NCBI GenBank assembly: GCA_020746995.1
Contig: JAGPXD010000003.1
Location: 5,952,001 to 6,016,000 of the forward strand
DNA length: 64,000 nt
Direction of reading: 5' to 3'
Source of the DNA: Plectosphaerella cucumerina
Lineage: Eukaryota > Ascomycota > Sordariomycetes > Glomerellales > Plectosphaerellaceae
Under the pieces are notes generated by a model. It saw only the letters and a list, made by a program, of their open reading frames with translations. It did not search any database and was not told the DNA's origin. Positions 11,121 to 22,202 of the stretch are shown in pieces; positions within the stretch are counted from its first letter, which is position 1; the number at the start of each line of letters is the position of its first letter. A program made the position numbers and the translations under genes.

Positions 11121-11948
11121 GGTGATGTCGGTGTGTGGACGATGGTGAAAGACGGAGGAGGATCATGTCAAGGTTTGTTTCGGGTGACATTTTGATGCTG
11201 AGTCATCTCGGGTCCCACCCCAGATGATGGAAGTTAGAGATGATGGACCGACAAACATATGAGTCATGGGAGAAGCGGGTGTTGCGGTCTGTCGGTTGCA
11301 GCGTAAATTGCAGGGTATCGGGGGTGAGGTGATTGAAAAGGTCTGTGAGGAAAAGTGTTTGAGATGCAGAGATCAAAGAGTTGTGATGGGAGGAGGAAAG
11401 GGTGGGTGGCTTGAGCCAGAGCCACACGGTCAGCCAGCCACATGAGTGCACAGCCACTCAACTGTTCTTGACATTCGAGCAGAGTTGATGTCTAGCTTGA
11501 AGCCTCTAAATGTGATGAGTAAATAAATAGCGTCACAGAAGCTTTGACTCATCTAGGAGAAGCCGCATTGTTCTGGAAGCTTTGTTTGAGATGAGGACCG
11601 GGTTGTTGATGTTTGATTGGACTGGTGGATCAGAAATGCATTGCGGTTTGAATTATGCCACGACTCCTCCAGGATGGTCTTTTTCATTCGAATTATGTTG
11701 TCTGGGTCAAATAATACTCATAAAAGTCTTGTTTTGATTTGGCATTTAGAACAGTATGATTTGCATGAGGAAGAGCAGCAGCACCAGAAACATTCAGCAT
11801 AGGTCACTTCGATCCATCGTTGAAGAGAAGCGGTCCTCAAATACCTTCAAGTCAACTCGCACCCTCGAAAGCCACTCGTTCCCAACCAAGCTGGCAACGA
11901 CAGAGGTGTTGAGCACCTGTCATGAGTGGACAATTTTTTTTTTAAAAG

Positions 11949-12063
11949 AGTTGGGCGGACCTGGGGATCGACCCAGGTGGCTCGGTAGTATCCTGGTAAA
12001 GACCAACATTTTCGCCGTGTACGGTGCTCTCAGGCGTTGTACTTTGTGTGCCACCGCCCAACT
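11949..12063 (-). other. tRNA-like or degenerate tRNA element
   Basis: A perfect 10-bp inverted repeat, AGTTGGGCGG/CCGCCCAACT, closes this 115-nt segment like an acceptor stem. On the minus strand, near its 3' end, lies GGGTCGATCCC, one mismatch from the RNA polymerase III B-box GGTTCGANNCC, inside a stem CCTGG...CCAGG. Inner complementary stretches TGGC/GCCA and CGCC/GGCG also exist. A T-loop base appears to be missing, and no normal D-arm or anticodon loop can be drawn. It may be a tRNA pseudogene, an atypical intron-containing tRNA, or another structured RNA. Confidence 0.3.
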
Positions 12064-14489
12064 CTGCCAGAAAAAGGAGAAAGAAGGGTTAAGTACCTAG
12101 ATAGGCAGGTACGCAGGTGCGCGCAGCAGTTGAGGCATGCTCGTGGTTGCTCGACTCTAACTTCAAACACAGCAGGCACGTCACGTCAGGCGGCAATTTT
12201 CAGTTTCGTCTGAGTGGAAGTTGTAGTCAAGGGTGCTTTGAGAAACCCAGTCACAGATTCAAAACATATCACCTATAATCTCTCATTTCCAACAGACCAC
12301 GATGAATTCTTGGCCCACGACATGCTGCCCTCGATGCAAAGCGTCACGTTGACAGTACATCCAACGCACCTGCAAGCTACATCGGCTCTGCATTAATACA
12401 TGGCCAGGGCAGGCGAATCTGGGTATGGCCTGCCGCATTCGCTGGTGCCTGCATCAGTGACCCCGGCCTGTCTCATTATTACACCAGGCAATGTCCGCTT
12501 CGGGGTGCCCATCAGTGCACGAAGCAAAGATGCAGTCGTGACGGGACGAGGTTGTCCTGTGGCGGCCGGACGCCGCCGGGTGGCGGACCGACGATGGCGG
12601 GGTTGTGGCGGCGGCTCGCCTCACCCGTCACCCGCGTGGAGGGAGGCTCCGGGAGGGTCACGGATGCGGCGGCCCTACGAACGACTGATGACGCACTGCT
12701 GTCTGACAGGCGGGCCGCAACAGAGCAGTCCGTCGGCGCATCGCATCGCGTTTTCGACTGACTCTACGAATGATTCGATGACTGTGGCGAGAGATGAGAG
12801 ACATAGAACGATCACGCGACATGTCCGCCCGGACGCGAGAAGTTGCCCGTCGCTGGCGGGACACAATTGGGCCGAGGCACCGCTTGTTGGCCGTAAGCCA
12901 CAGGCGATGCCGAGCTGTGGCGTCACGGCAGACCGTACAGCTGCAGATGCAGCGGCAGGCCGGCAGTCGACTCTGGCAGACAGACAATCGGAGGTTCAGC
13001 GAGCCAATTGCGGCGCTGGAGATTCCCCGACGATTGCCGATGACCGCATGACAAGTGTTTGATTTTGGCGAGTCAATCTGGTACGGTTCTCGGGTAGAGA
13101 TCTGCGACAGAAATAATAGCGATGCGGCGATGGCAGCCAGCCGGCAGTGCACGAGGAGCGGCCCTCGGCCGATTGGATTGAGGCATTTGGGCGACTGAAC
13201 ACGAAACGACGCCTTCCCCAGAGAGGGCAAGCGCTCATTTCCTGCATGCGCCATTCCCAAAACGGCGACCCGAGCAACCTTGGTTTTGCAGAACTCCCGC
13301 GCAGCACCAATGAGACGGCACGCGACCTTTTTCGCGGGCTGCCTCTCATTCGCACGTCTCATTTGCGGTCCAAGAAAATGGCGCCAAGACAACGCCTGGC
13401 AGGGTACAAGGGCCCCCTCTGGAGGTTTTTGGAGCGAGCGGCGAGCTGAAGGGGAGAGGAGGGCCCAGGTGAAAGAACCAAGAATCGATCGTCGAGGGCC
13501 ATGCTTTGCCAGGAGGACGCCACACCCGCGGGGTCTTCGCCCAGGAGATGGACGCAGAGCTTGTTTCGACGTTTTCCATGGTCTGGCACCAACCCCGTGG
13601 GCAAGTCAAGTCCGCCCACCACCCCCCAGACTTCGGCCGGCCGACCCAGCACAGCAAATCGAGGCCGGTCACGATTTCAACGGCCCGCGAGATGGGGGAG
13701 GAGCCACCGCCAGCAGCAAGACCAGGTCCTGCGCCGCTGACGACATCGCACTCGTGGGGGAACCCACCAAAGTACAGGGACCCTCCCGGGCTCTGGCGGG
13801 CTTCTGGCGGGCTTTCAGAACGCTCAGAGGGTTCCGTGGGCCGTGCCAGTGGGCTCCAATTGAACGTCCCCTCCTCCGGGCCCTCCCCCGGCAACTTGAA
13901 CGACCTCTCTCTCGTTCGTGCCCGGCGGCGGCGCCCCTCCCACCATGACGGCGCGGGGCCAACTGGGATAGGATAGGGGTGGTGATGCCAAGAGGGGTCA
14001 GCCTCCCACGGGGCCGCGGAGGACGCAGGCAGGCAGGCAACAGGCGGGAAAAGGGGGGGTGGGATGAGAGAGAAAAGTCGTTCGTTCGGCTCGGGGGGCA
14101 AAGGGGGATAATCGAACATGGCGCGATGAAATATCTGTTCTGCTTGGCGCGTCTGCTGCTTGGTTGCTTGGGTTCTTAGCCTGGCCCGGAAGCGAGGCTA
14201 AGGGGGAGCGGGCCCTTCTGAGAAGGCGAAAAGGGCGGCGAGATTCAGAGTCTGGATCGACGTCCTGGGCTTGTCCTCGGGGCAACTTGTGTTGTTGCAG
14301 CAAGCCCGTATGTTACTTCACCGGCAACTGCCAGTGGTCCATTTGCGCTGAATGTCACCCTGGCCCCTATCATCTTATCCCCAGCAGGCCCTTGTCCACC
14401 CTCCTTCATCGCCTTCGGCCGCCACCCGGCGCGGCCTCGACCAGGCCGTTCGCCGAGCACATGACCGGCCGCCCGGAGGGGTATCCGTC

Positions 14490-14519
14490 TGATAATGGTC
14501 GATTGCGCGCCTCTTATCA
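14490..14519. promoter_or_regulatory. Paired GATA sites (possible NIT2/AreA nitrogen control)
   Basis: TGATAA at 14490-14495 and its inverted form TTATCA at 14514-14519 are separated by 18 bp, about 1 kb upstream of the amino-acid permease ATG. A further TTATC lies at 14375-14379. Closely paired GATA sites are typical targets of the nitrogen regulators NIT2/AreA, which commonly control permeases. The sites are short, so the link is inference. Confidence 0.35.
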
Positions 14520-15522
14520 TTGGGCCTCGAACTGGGGGGGGGGGGGCGCTCAGTTGGATCGTCTTCTTTTCCCCGCGCGCCAGAGGCTGACCGAAAAGCA
14601 GGTTAGCCTCCATCGTCACCACCGTGACCACACTCCATGCCAGCTGCGCAAACGCACACCACACCACACGGGCAACACACCACCTACCTGCTCGTCCCTT
14701 CCCTTTACGTCACGCCAACAGGGACCCACGGCAGCCCCGAAGCTGGCCAAGCGTAGGATCGCAGACGTCCCCCCCCCGCTAGTCCTGCCGCCGCCGCCTG
14801 CGTGGTCCGCCGGTGGAGAGATGGAGGCTGGCGGCAGGCCCGGCTTATTGGTCCCTTGGACTGCGACCCGGGCCCCGTCGAGACCCGTCGGGCGACGGAT
14901 CGCATGCCTGCCCCCCCATGGGCCATGGGCATTGGCAAAGTCCCTGTAGATTTTCCCCCCCTTTGTCCTTGTCCTCCAGTCTTCCTCCTGTTGTACCTGC
15001 CCATCGACGAGTAATAAGTCTCCATCTACAGGACAGGGACTTCGCTCCGGACAAGGGGACTCTTTGCGTGGGGCGTCTTGGGCGTGCATGTGCAATGTCT
15101 TGGGTGGTGCCGAGTCCCGTTTTTTTCTCTCGGCCTCGACCAAGGAGATTGGTACTTCGTACCTAGGGGAGCTCAGTGTCGTCCGGCTGGTGAAAGGGTC
15201 CCCGGCTGGTACCATGTTGTGCGCTGCCTTGCCTTGCCTTGCGCCGTGGCCCAGTGTCGCATGCTGCTCGACGCCGATGCGACTTATTCTGCAAGATCGG
15301 CCTCCGCCGTCCGTCTTCTGTTTTTTTCCTTCGTACTTTGTACTTAATCCCGCGCCGTCCCCGTCCCGAGCGTGACACGGCCTTCCTTCTCCTGTCCTAC
15401 CTTCCTCGGTGCTCCTCCACACGCGTTACCCTGGCCTCATATTCTGTTCGGCCTCTTTCCTCAGGTTAGGTACTTCACGCCCATCCTCTCTCCCACCCGC
15501 GACCTCGTTACCACCCGCAACC

Positions 15523-17972
15523 ATGGGTGAAGACAAGGTCATCGACAAGGCGCCCTCGGGCTCCAATGGCCTCTACGAGAATGAGAAGCACAGCAACACC
15601 GGCAGCGATGCCGACGTTGGTGTCGTCGAGCGCGACAACTCCGACCAGCTGAAGCGCCACCTCGGCAACCGTCAGATCCAGGTACGCGCACACTACACCT
15701 TTCCCGACCCGGTCGCGGTCGCGGTGACCACCGCTGACACCTCTTACAGCTCATCGCCATTGGCGGTGCCATTGGAACTGCCCTCTTCGTCAGCATTGGC
15801 GGCGGCCTGCAAAAGGGCGGCCCCGGCTCCCTGTTCATCGCCTACACCATCCAGGCCATCATGGTCGCCATGATCACCACTGGCCTTGCCGAGATGACCG
15901 TCTACATGCCCATTTCCGGTTCCTTCATCCGCTTCGCCGGTACCTGGGTCGACGAGGCCTGGGGCTTCATGACCGGATACAACTTCTTCTTCTACGCAAG
16001 TCTCATCCTGACCGTCTTTGCCAATGGCCAGAAGCTAACATTCCATAGGAAGCTTTCCTCATCCCCTTCGAAATCGCCGCGCTCAACCTTGGTGAGCAAC
16101 CGACTCCCCCGACCTCTTATCGCGATTCCCTCTCGCTGACCACAGCTGCCAGTCCTGGAATATTGGTCCGATAACATCCCTGTCGCCGCCGTGATTGTCG
16201 CCTGTATCGGTGAGTGACATTTGCGCCTTGCATCGCCCCAGATGTGCGATTGGCACCCCACTGACCCCCGTCATTAGTTCTCTATGCGCTTCTCAACGTC
16301 GTGGCAGTCCAGTACTTCGGTAAGCTTCAATTCCCCCTCATTAGCTCCCGCCCTCGATGTTTCATTCCGTGGTGCTCTGCGCAACGGCGAACGCTCGGGG
16401 GTCGGTCTCCTCTGCGCCGGAAGCCGTGCTCCACTTTTCCGAACGCCGGCCGTCACACCCCGAGCTTCAAGCCCACGCCCCCTCCCTCGCTCTTCCCCCT
16501 TTCCCCTCCACACCCACCACCACACTATCGGCATCTTCCCCAGATTCTAGGAACCATGGCTAACGAACCAAACAGGCGAGGCAGAGGTATGCACTTACGC
16601 AAGAGCATTTCGGACACCACGAATGCCCTTGATCACCGTCCTTGATGTCGACTAACACCCCCTCTCAGTTCTGGCTTGCCGGCGGAAAGGTCATCCTGAT
16701 CCTCATCGTCTTCTCCTTCACCTTCGTGACCATGGTTGGCGGCAACCCTCAGAAGGACCCCTACGGCTTCCGCTACTGGAAAGAGCCCGGCGCGTTCGCC
16801 GAGCACCTCGACACCGGCGCCCTCGGACGCTTCCACGGCTTCATGGGCGCTCTTGGCTCTGCCGTCTTCACCGTCGTCGGCCCCGAATATCTCTCCATGG
16901 TTGCTGGTGAGGCTGAGAGGCCCCGCACCTACCTCAAGGCCGGCTTCAAGACCGTCTACTGGCGCTTCGGTTTCTTCTTCATCGGCGGCGCCCTTGCCTG
17001 CGGCATCATCCTGCCTTACAACGAGCCCCAGCTGGACGCTGCCGGCTCCGGAACCGCCGACGGCTCGCCCTACGTTATTGCCATGCAGCTGATGGGTATT
17101 GACGTCCTTCCCCACGTCGTCAACGCGCTCCTGTGCACCAGCATTTTCAGCGCCGGTAACGCCTACACCGTACGTTGGCCCCTCTTCCCCGCCTTGCTTC
17201 AGACCTGAACTGACCCGACCCTCTTACAGTACTGCTCGATGCGCTGCCTCTACGGTCTTGCCCTCCAGGGCCACGCCCCCAGGTTCCTGACCAAGTGCTT
17301 GAAGAACGGCATCCCGATCTACTGCTTCGCCATCGTCATGCTGTTCCCCTTCCTCACCTTCTTCCAGGTCAGCGCCGGTACTGCCAAGGTCGTGTCCCTG
17401 CTGCAGTCCCTGACCTCGGCGAGTGGTCTGATCAACTACGTGAGTTTCATCGATGCACATTTGAGAACCAAGCGGCTAACTTCTCCAGATCTCCATCGGT
17501 GTCACCTACATCCACTTCCACCGTGCCACCAAGGCCCAGGGTCTGGACCGCCGCACTCTGCCCTTCCGTGGGTACTTCCAGCCGTACCTCGCCTACATTG
17601 GCGTTGCCTGGATGACTCTCATGGTCCTCAGTACGTTTCTCCGTGCCCCGAACCCTGCTCTTCACCTGCTAACAAAGCCCCACAGCCTTCGGCTACACCG
17701 TCTTCATGGGCCCATTCGTCCCTCTGGACTTCTTCTCCTACTACACCATGGTCCTCGTCGGCATCCTGACCTACAGCGGCTGGAAGCTCCTCAAGCGCAC
17801 TCGCGCTGTGCGCCCCGAGGAGGCCGACCTGATCTGGGACACGCCCGTCATCGACGCCTACGAGGCGAAGCACTGGGTCGAGCCTACTCGTCTCCGCGAT
17901 GACATCAAGAAGCTGTTCCGCTTTGGGAAGAAGAGCAAGAACCAGGAGGAGGTTGCGGCCACCCGGGCATAA
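15523..17972 (+). CDS. Amino-acid permease, AAT/YAT family (AGP2/INDA1-like)
   Basis: The product is 565 aa from ten exons. Introns are 15682-15749, 15996-16048, 16092-16152, 16210-16277, 16320-16575, 16587-16668, 17170-17229, 17440-17488 and 17631-17685. The fold is a soluble acidic N-terminus followed by about 12 membrane segments. Family marks include HLGNRQIQ joined to LIAIGGAIGTALFVSIGGGL, ISGSFIRFAGTWVDEAWGFM, EAFLIPFEIAALNL, GPEYLSMVAGEAERPR and SIFSAGNAYTYCSMRCLYGLA. These place it with fungal AGP2 and Trichoderma INDA1-type permeases. Likely role: proton-coupled uptake of amino acids or related amines at the plasma membrane. Intron 2 uses a GC donor (GCAAGT), which the protein frame requires. 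Exon 6 is only 11 nt. GATA sites upstream fit nitrogen control. Confidence 0.94.
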
Positions 17973-19060
17973 GACGCCACCGCCGGACGTGCATGGAGCT
18001 CGATGACCACAAAGAGCATGGCCCATGAACGAGTAGTGAAGAAACAATACCACTGTTATTCCTTCGACTTTCTGATGCAAACTTTGCGCCTTTTCAATTT
18101 CCCCTGTCAAGCTGGCCATGGCATGTCGTCGGCGTGGAGTCTTCACGGCCCCACCATTTGTCTTCGATGACAGCAGCCCTGGTGTCCACGTTGAAATACT
18201 TCCCCGCCGATAGCCTCACCCCAGCGGCGATGGTGGCGTGGCAGGGTGTCAACCGCGCCCTTGGTGAAGCTTAACTCGACGACGCAGTCAGGATCCGAAA
18301 GCCTGGGTTTGCGGGTCACTACGTCGATCAGGGTCCGTCGACGCCCTTCCAGTGATGCCTTGCAAGTTGCTCCCGCCTACAGTCCCTGCACCCACGTGCC
18401 ACCGAGCCGCCGCTTGTTCCGGAGGATTTTGCCCTGCAAGGTCGATCATTTGCAGGCCAGCATCTGCTTGTACCGCCGTGGGGTCTTCTTTGGTAGGATC
18501 GTCCCGAAGCCATCCACGTGGAGGCGAGGGGCCACCGGCAGGGGGGAATGCTTGACAACTATGTACGATAACTTAAAGCAAACCACCATCTTGGCATACG
18601 AGCACTCGCTAGGTAACTTAGGCCAGCTGGCCGCTTTGAATGCCTCGGCACGTCAGCTCCGGACCTTTCCAAAGCTCAAGCACATCCCCCATCAGGAAGT
18701 CTCCGGACTGGACACCATAATCGACTCTGGTCCCCTCAGCCTTATCAGAACGGCAGCGGCTGGACTATCTGACACACGCCAATGCCAGCCGTAAGGTGCG
18801 CGCCGGCGACTTTTCCGACCTCCAGCACACCGAGCTGCGGCTGTGGCCAAAAGTCAAAGGAGAGTTAGGGCGCCACGCTGAGCTTCACTTCATGCTCAGC
18901 GAACCAATCCAATCGTGCCCGTTGGTGAGACAGGCCGATAGAATGGGAGGACCAAATTCAGATTCCAGCCCAGCTGTACGGGCCATGCCTCAAAAGCAGG
19001 CTCGCCCCCTCCCGATGGCTCGGAGCGGTCGGCAGCAGACTTCGATACTCAGACACCACA
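17973..19060. other. Intergenic region, permease to hemerythrin-domain gene
   Basis: This 1.1-kb spacer lies between two plus-strand genes. It should contain the permease 3' UTR and the promoter of the next gene. Open frames at 18246-18794 and 18796-19236 run through it, but they lack domains. The second only becomes coding after 19192, where it is read as exon 2 of the hemerythrin gene. No other feature was found. Confidence 0.55.
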
Positions 19061-20142
19061 ATGGCTCCCGTCTACGCAGATCACCCGTTTCCCCTGATCC
19101 CAACGCCCGTCTTCCAGGGCAAGGAGGAGTCGAGGTCATTCCAGGTGAGGAGACTGACGTTCCTCCCTCCGGGCCAACTGACGATGAGCAGCCCGACATG
19201 TACGAGCGCGTGGCCAGGTACCGATCTTCCTTATAACCCCTAACTCAAACACCCAATGAACCTAACCTATCGTACCAGCGAAATGGCAAACGTCCATAAC
19301 ATGATTATCCGCGGTGTCAACTCTATCTACCTCCAGGCGCCGCATGTCAAGCCCGCCGACGTCCCCGCCTTCGTCCAGTACTGCATCCAGTGGTACCGCC
19401 TCCTGGACGTGCACCACACGACAGAGGAGACTGATTTCTTCGTCGCCGTGGAGAAGGTAAGAGGTTCACAGAGCTGCTCTACCTCAATCAGTTTCCGAAT
19501 ATTCGGCTCAAGCGGACTACTGCTGACTGCCATTCGTACCCAGATGACGGGTGAAAAGGGTTGCATGGACGCCAACGTCGACCAGCATCATGCCTTCGCC
19601 GACGGCGTCGCCGCCTTCAAGAGCTACATCTATCGCTGCGCAGAGAATCCCAGCGAGTTCGATGGCCGCAAGCTCGTAGAAATGATCGACCTCTTCGGCG
19701 GCGTGCTAATACAGCACCTGACGGACGAGATTCCCACACTCATCGCCCTCGGACGCTTCGGCGACGACAAGATGGCCAGCCTTGAGAGCACGTTTGCGAC
19801 CGAGGGCGAGCGAAACATGGTAAGCCCCAATCACCACCACACCAAACCTCCATTCGTCAAAGTGGCTGACATGATGTCTCCCAGAAAGCACTCGGCCTCG
19901 TCTCCGGCCTGCCCTGGTGTTTCGTCAACCACGACATCACGTACGAGGGCGGCATATGGGAGGCCTGGCCCCCTGCCCCAGCTCCCGTCAAGTTCCTTTG
20001 CAAGAACGTCGTACACTGGATCCACATGAGCTGGTGGAAGTTTGGGTCCTGCGACCGCGCCGGTCGCCTGCGGCCGCTGTACGCTGTGCCGGCCGATGAC
20101 GGCAAGCTGAAGAACGTCGCGTCCGCGGAGACGACACCGTAA
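19061..20142 (+). CDS. Hemerythrin-like domain protein
   Basis: The product is 273 aa from five exons (introns 19145-19191, 19218-19278, 19457-19543 and 19820-19884). Exon 1 gives MAPVYADHPFPLIPTPVF, the start typical of this fungal family. The body is a four-helix HHE domain with metal-ligand-type residues in order: NVHNMIIRG, DVHHTTEETDFF (HxxxE), DQHHAFADG and IQHLTDEIPTL (HxxxD/E). A C-terminal extension rich in Trp (LPWCFVNHD, WEAWPPAP, WIHMSWWKFGSCDR) follows, as in other Sordariomycete members. It is a predicted cytosolic, possibly di-iron protein. Hemerythrin-like proteins bind oxygen, NO or iron, but the fungal members have no settled function. The third intron is 87 nt, in frame and stop-free, so retention would add 29 residues. 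Confidence 0.88.
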
Positions 20143-22202
20143 CTGGATCGCTGTTCTGGCGGAAGTGTAGGACCGGGCAGGACATGTCACTTGGGCGGCC
20201 GCAGGAGCTTGGTACTGCGCGGTTTGGGGCCCGGATCTACAGTCATGGCGCGGGTTCTGCCGGACGACGGGAGGGCTTGCGAGGAGGGTCGGAGAAAATC
20301 GGCTGGACGGGCTTTGGAAATTGTCACGTGGGAGGCAAGACTGGCAAGAGGACAAATACATCGAGATGTCTGTGCTGTGGGACGAGTTCCGTGTGTCTGG
20401 GTGATCGCTTCGAACTCGAGTCGGGGCGCAACATGTGGTTACAACTTTCACCTAATAAGCAACCCAGCACACGCGTCCTCAATCGGTCGAGAAAAGCCAT
20501 GACCACGAATGCTTACGTCTCCTTTGCCAAATGGGCCACGGAACGTGTTCAGACATCCGGTCTGCCGGTTCCAAGACGCGCAAGTCAAGCCAGCAAGACG
20601 GCCGGATATCCGCTATGTCATCCAATGCTCCCCCATTGACACAATTGGCACGATGCCTCGTCCCCCGGCTCGTTCTCTCGCCAAGGCGTGTCCCAGGGCT
20701 TGCAGCCCCGTCGACTCGTCCCATCGAGCCTCGACCTCGTGGGGGGACCATACAGCCACCTCCTGTTTGGCAGGCCTGTCTTCCCTGGGGAAAAGGCTCG
20801 GCGTGCTGTCCCTGACCGAGACTGTCAAGGGCATATCTTTGACGCATTCCCGTGACATGTTGCTGCGGCCCAGGCTCCTCCCCCGTTCCATCATAACAGG
20901 GCTGCGCCGTGGACGTCACTCCATCAAGGCCCCGCCAGAAGAAGTCCCGTCATCACCCCATGTCGACGTGTGCCCCAGGCTTTGCCCCGGGAGAGATCGC
21001 TGCAGGGGCCCCGCGGGTGTCGAGAATCTGAGAATCTCCAGAAGAAATGGGTCGATCGGTCCAGGGGGCCCCTTTTCGAGATCAGGCCTGTGTCCGACTC
21101 GCCTGGTCCGCTCATCAACACCGTGCCAGGCAACAGCCTTGCCGGCGCAGGGCGGTTTGAGGATCCCCGGCGTCGATCCCGCGGAGGCTCAGCCCAGGGC
21201 CCAGTGGCGCCGAGTCGGCATCGAAGGGCTGATCGCCACAGGTGGAGAGCGAGATGTTTCGATGAATCCGGGGTGACTCGAGGAAGCGTCCCTATTTACG
21301 TTTTCTCGGCCAGGCTCGCCCGCGCTGAATGATTCACCTGTGGCGGGGGCCCAAGGACGTCCGGTCGCGCTGGTGAAGGCCCGGCCTCGCTCTCGTGAAC
21401 ATCGCGTGCTGCTCGCGCGCGCACACTTCTGTAGTTGGGATGCCAAGGCGAACGTGGACCAGCACAGCCTCTTTCGTCCGTGGTCGGGACGAACAGGTTT
21501 CATGTGGAGGCGGGCTCCTACAGATCACCAGTGCTGGTGTGACGGCGACGGTGCCGAAGAGGGCGGCTCTTGACCGATCCGCGCCCGGGGGGCCGACGTC
21601 CGCTGAAACGCCGCCCCCGACAGTGGCTGGGGCCCTGAGACCCCGAGCGCGTCCGTGCTCCGAGCCTGGCCCGCCATGTGCCGTGGGCGCCAGCGCCGGC
21701 CTCACGGCCAGCCCGGCTCGAGTCAGGGCGCTGGCCACTGGCGGGCTGGTTCCCCTTTTCGCCCATCTCCCCTTGCTTTCCCAGGGCTGACCAGGGCAGG
21801 GGCTTCTGGTCATCAGCGCAAGGCCAAGCTTTGTGCGCTAAAGTTTGCTTCAACCTCATCCAGACTGACCACCGTCCCATGTCTGAAGCCAAGTCGTCAC
21901 ATCATGGCGATCGGCACGCCCTGCCCGTGTTCTAATTCGGGTCCCGGGACGAGAGGCGTGCTCTAGTCGCGGTCTAGATGCTTCGAGGGGTCGGTGCAGA
22001 GCGACCGTTGTTATAAGCCCGTGGCCGCTCGGTCTTGGGCTCTTGTAAGTTGGGAATTCTGCACACGCCCCTTCAGTTCAACCTGTTTCTCTTGTCTTCG
22101 CTCCTTCCTTTCCTCAGTACTTTCACTTCTTCGGCCTACTGGTAGGCCCCTTTTTTCAACGGACTTGACGTCTCGGATCCTTTCCTTCAACACACATTCA
22201 AA
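20143..22202. other. 2.1-kb gene-free region
   Basis: This is the spacer upstream of the secreted repeat protein. Open frames such as 20509-21276 plus and 21334-21813 minus are proline-, arginine- and serine-rich without domains, and I take them as chance frames in GC-rich DNA. The last 150 nt (22050-22202) are pyrimidine-rich, like a fungal core promoter and leader. No repeats or RNA genes were recognised. Confidence 0.5.

Larger units (their letters stand above)
11121..15522. other. 4.4-kb gene-poor region
   Basis: This spacer separates the divergent MATE exporter and amino-acid permease genes. It contains the tRNA-like element at 11949-12063, a 13-G run at 14534-14546, a GATA-site pair at 14490-14519 and short CCTTG and GGCA repeats. 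Several long open frames (for example 12658-13392 minus and 13346-14119 minus) have compositions like random translations of GC-rich DNA: many Arg and Ser, and no domain or membrane pattern. I regard them as non-coding. The last few hundred bases are pyrimidine-rich and probably form the permease leader. Confidence 0.55.

Noticed and set aside
11949..12063. Annotation as a normal tRNA or 5S rRNA
   Set aside because: No T33-anticodon loop or D-arm fits on either strand, and the sequence does not resemble fungal 5S rRNA; kept only as a tRNA-like element.
12658..13392. 244-codon minus-strand ORF
   Set aside because: Arg/Cys/Ser-rich with no domain, starts in gene-free GC-rich DNA, no supporting splice or promoter context.
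14534..14546. Poly-G runs here and at 44924-44935
   Set aside because: Simple homopolymers, possible sequencing-sensitive sites; no evidence of function.
20509..21276. 255-codon plus-strand ORF
   Set aside because: Random-looking composition, no hydrophobic or domain pattern, overlapped by equally long frames on the other strand.
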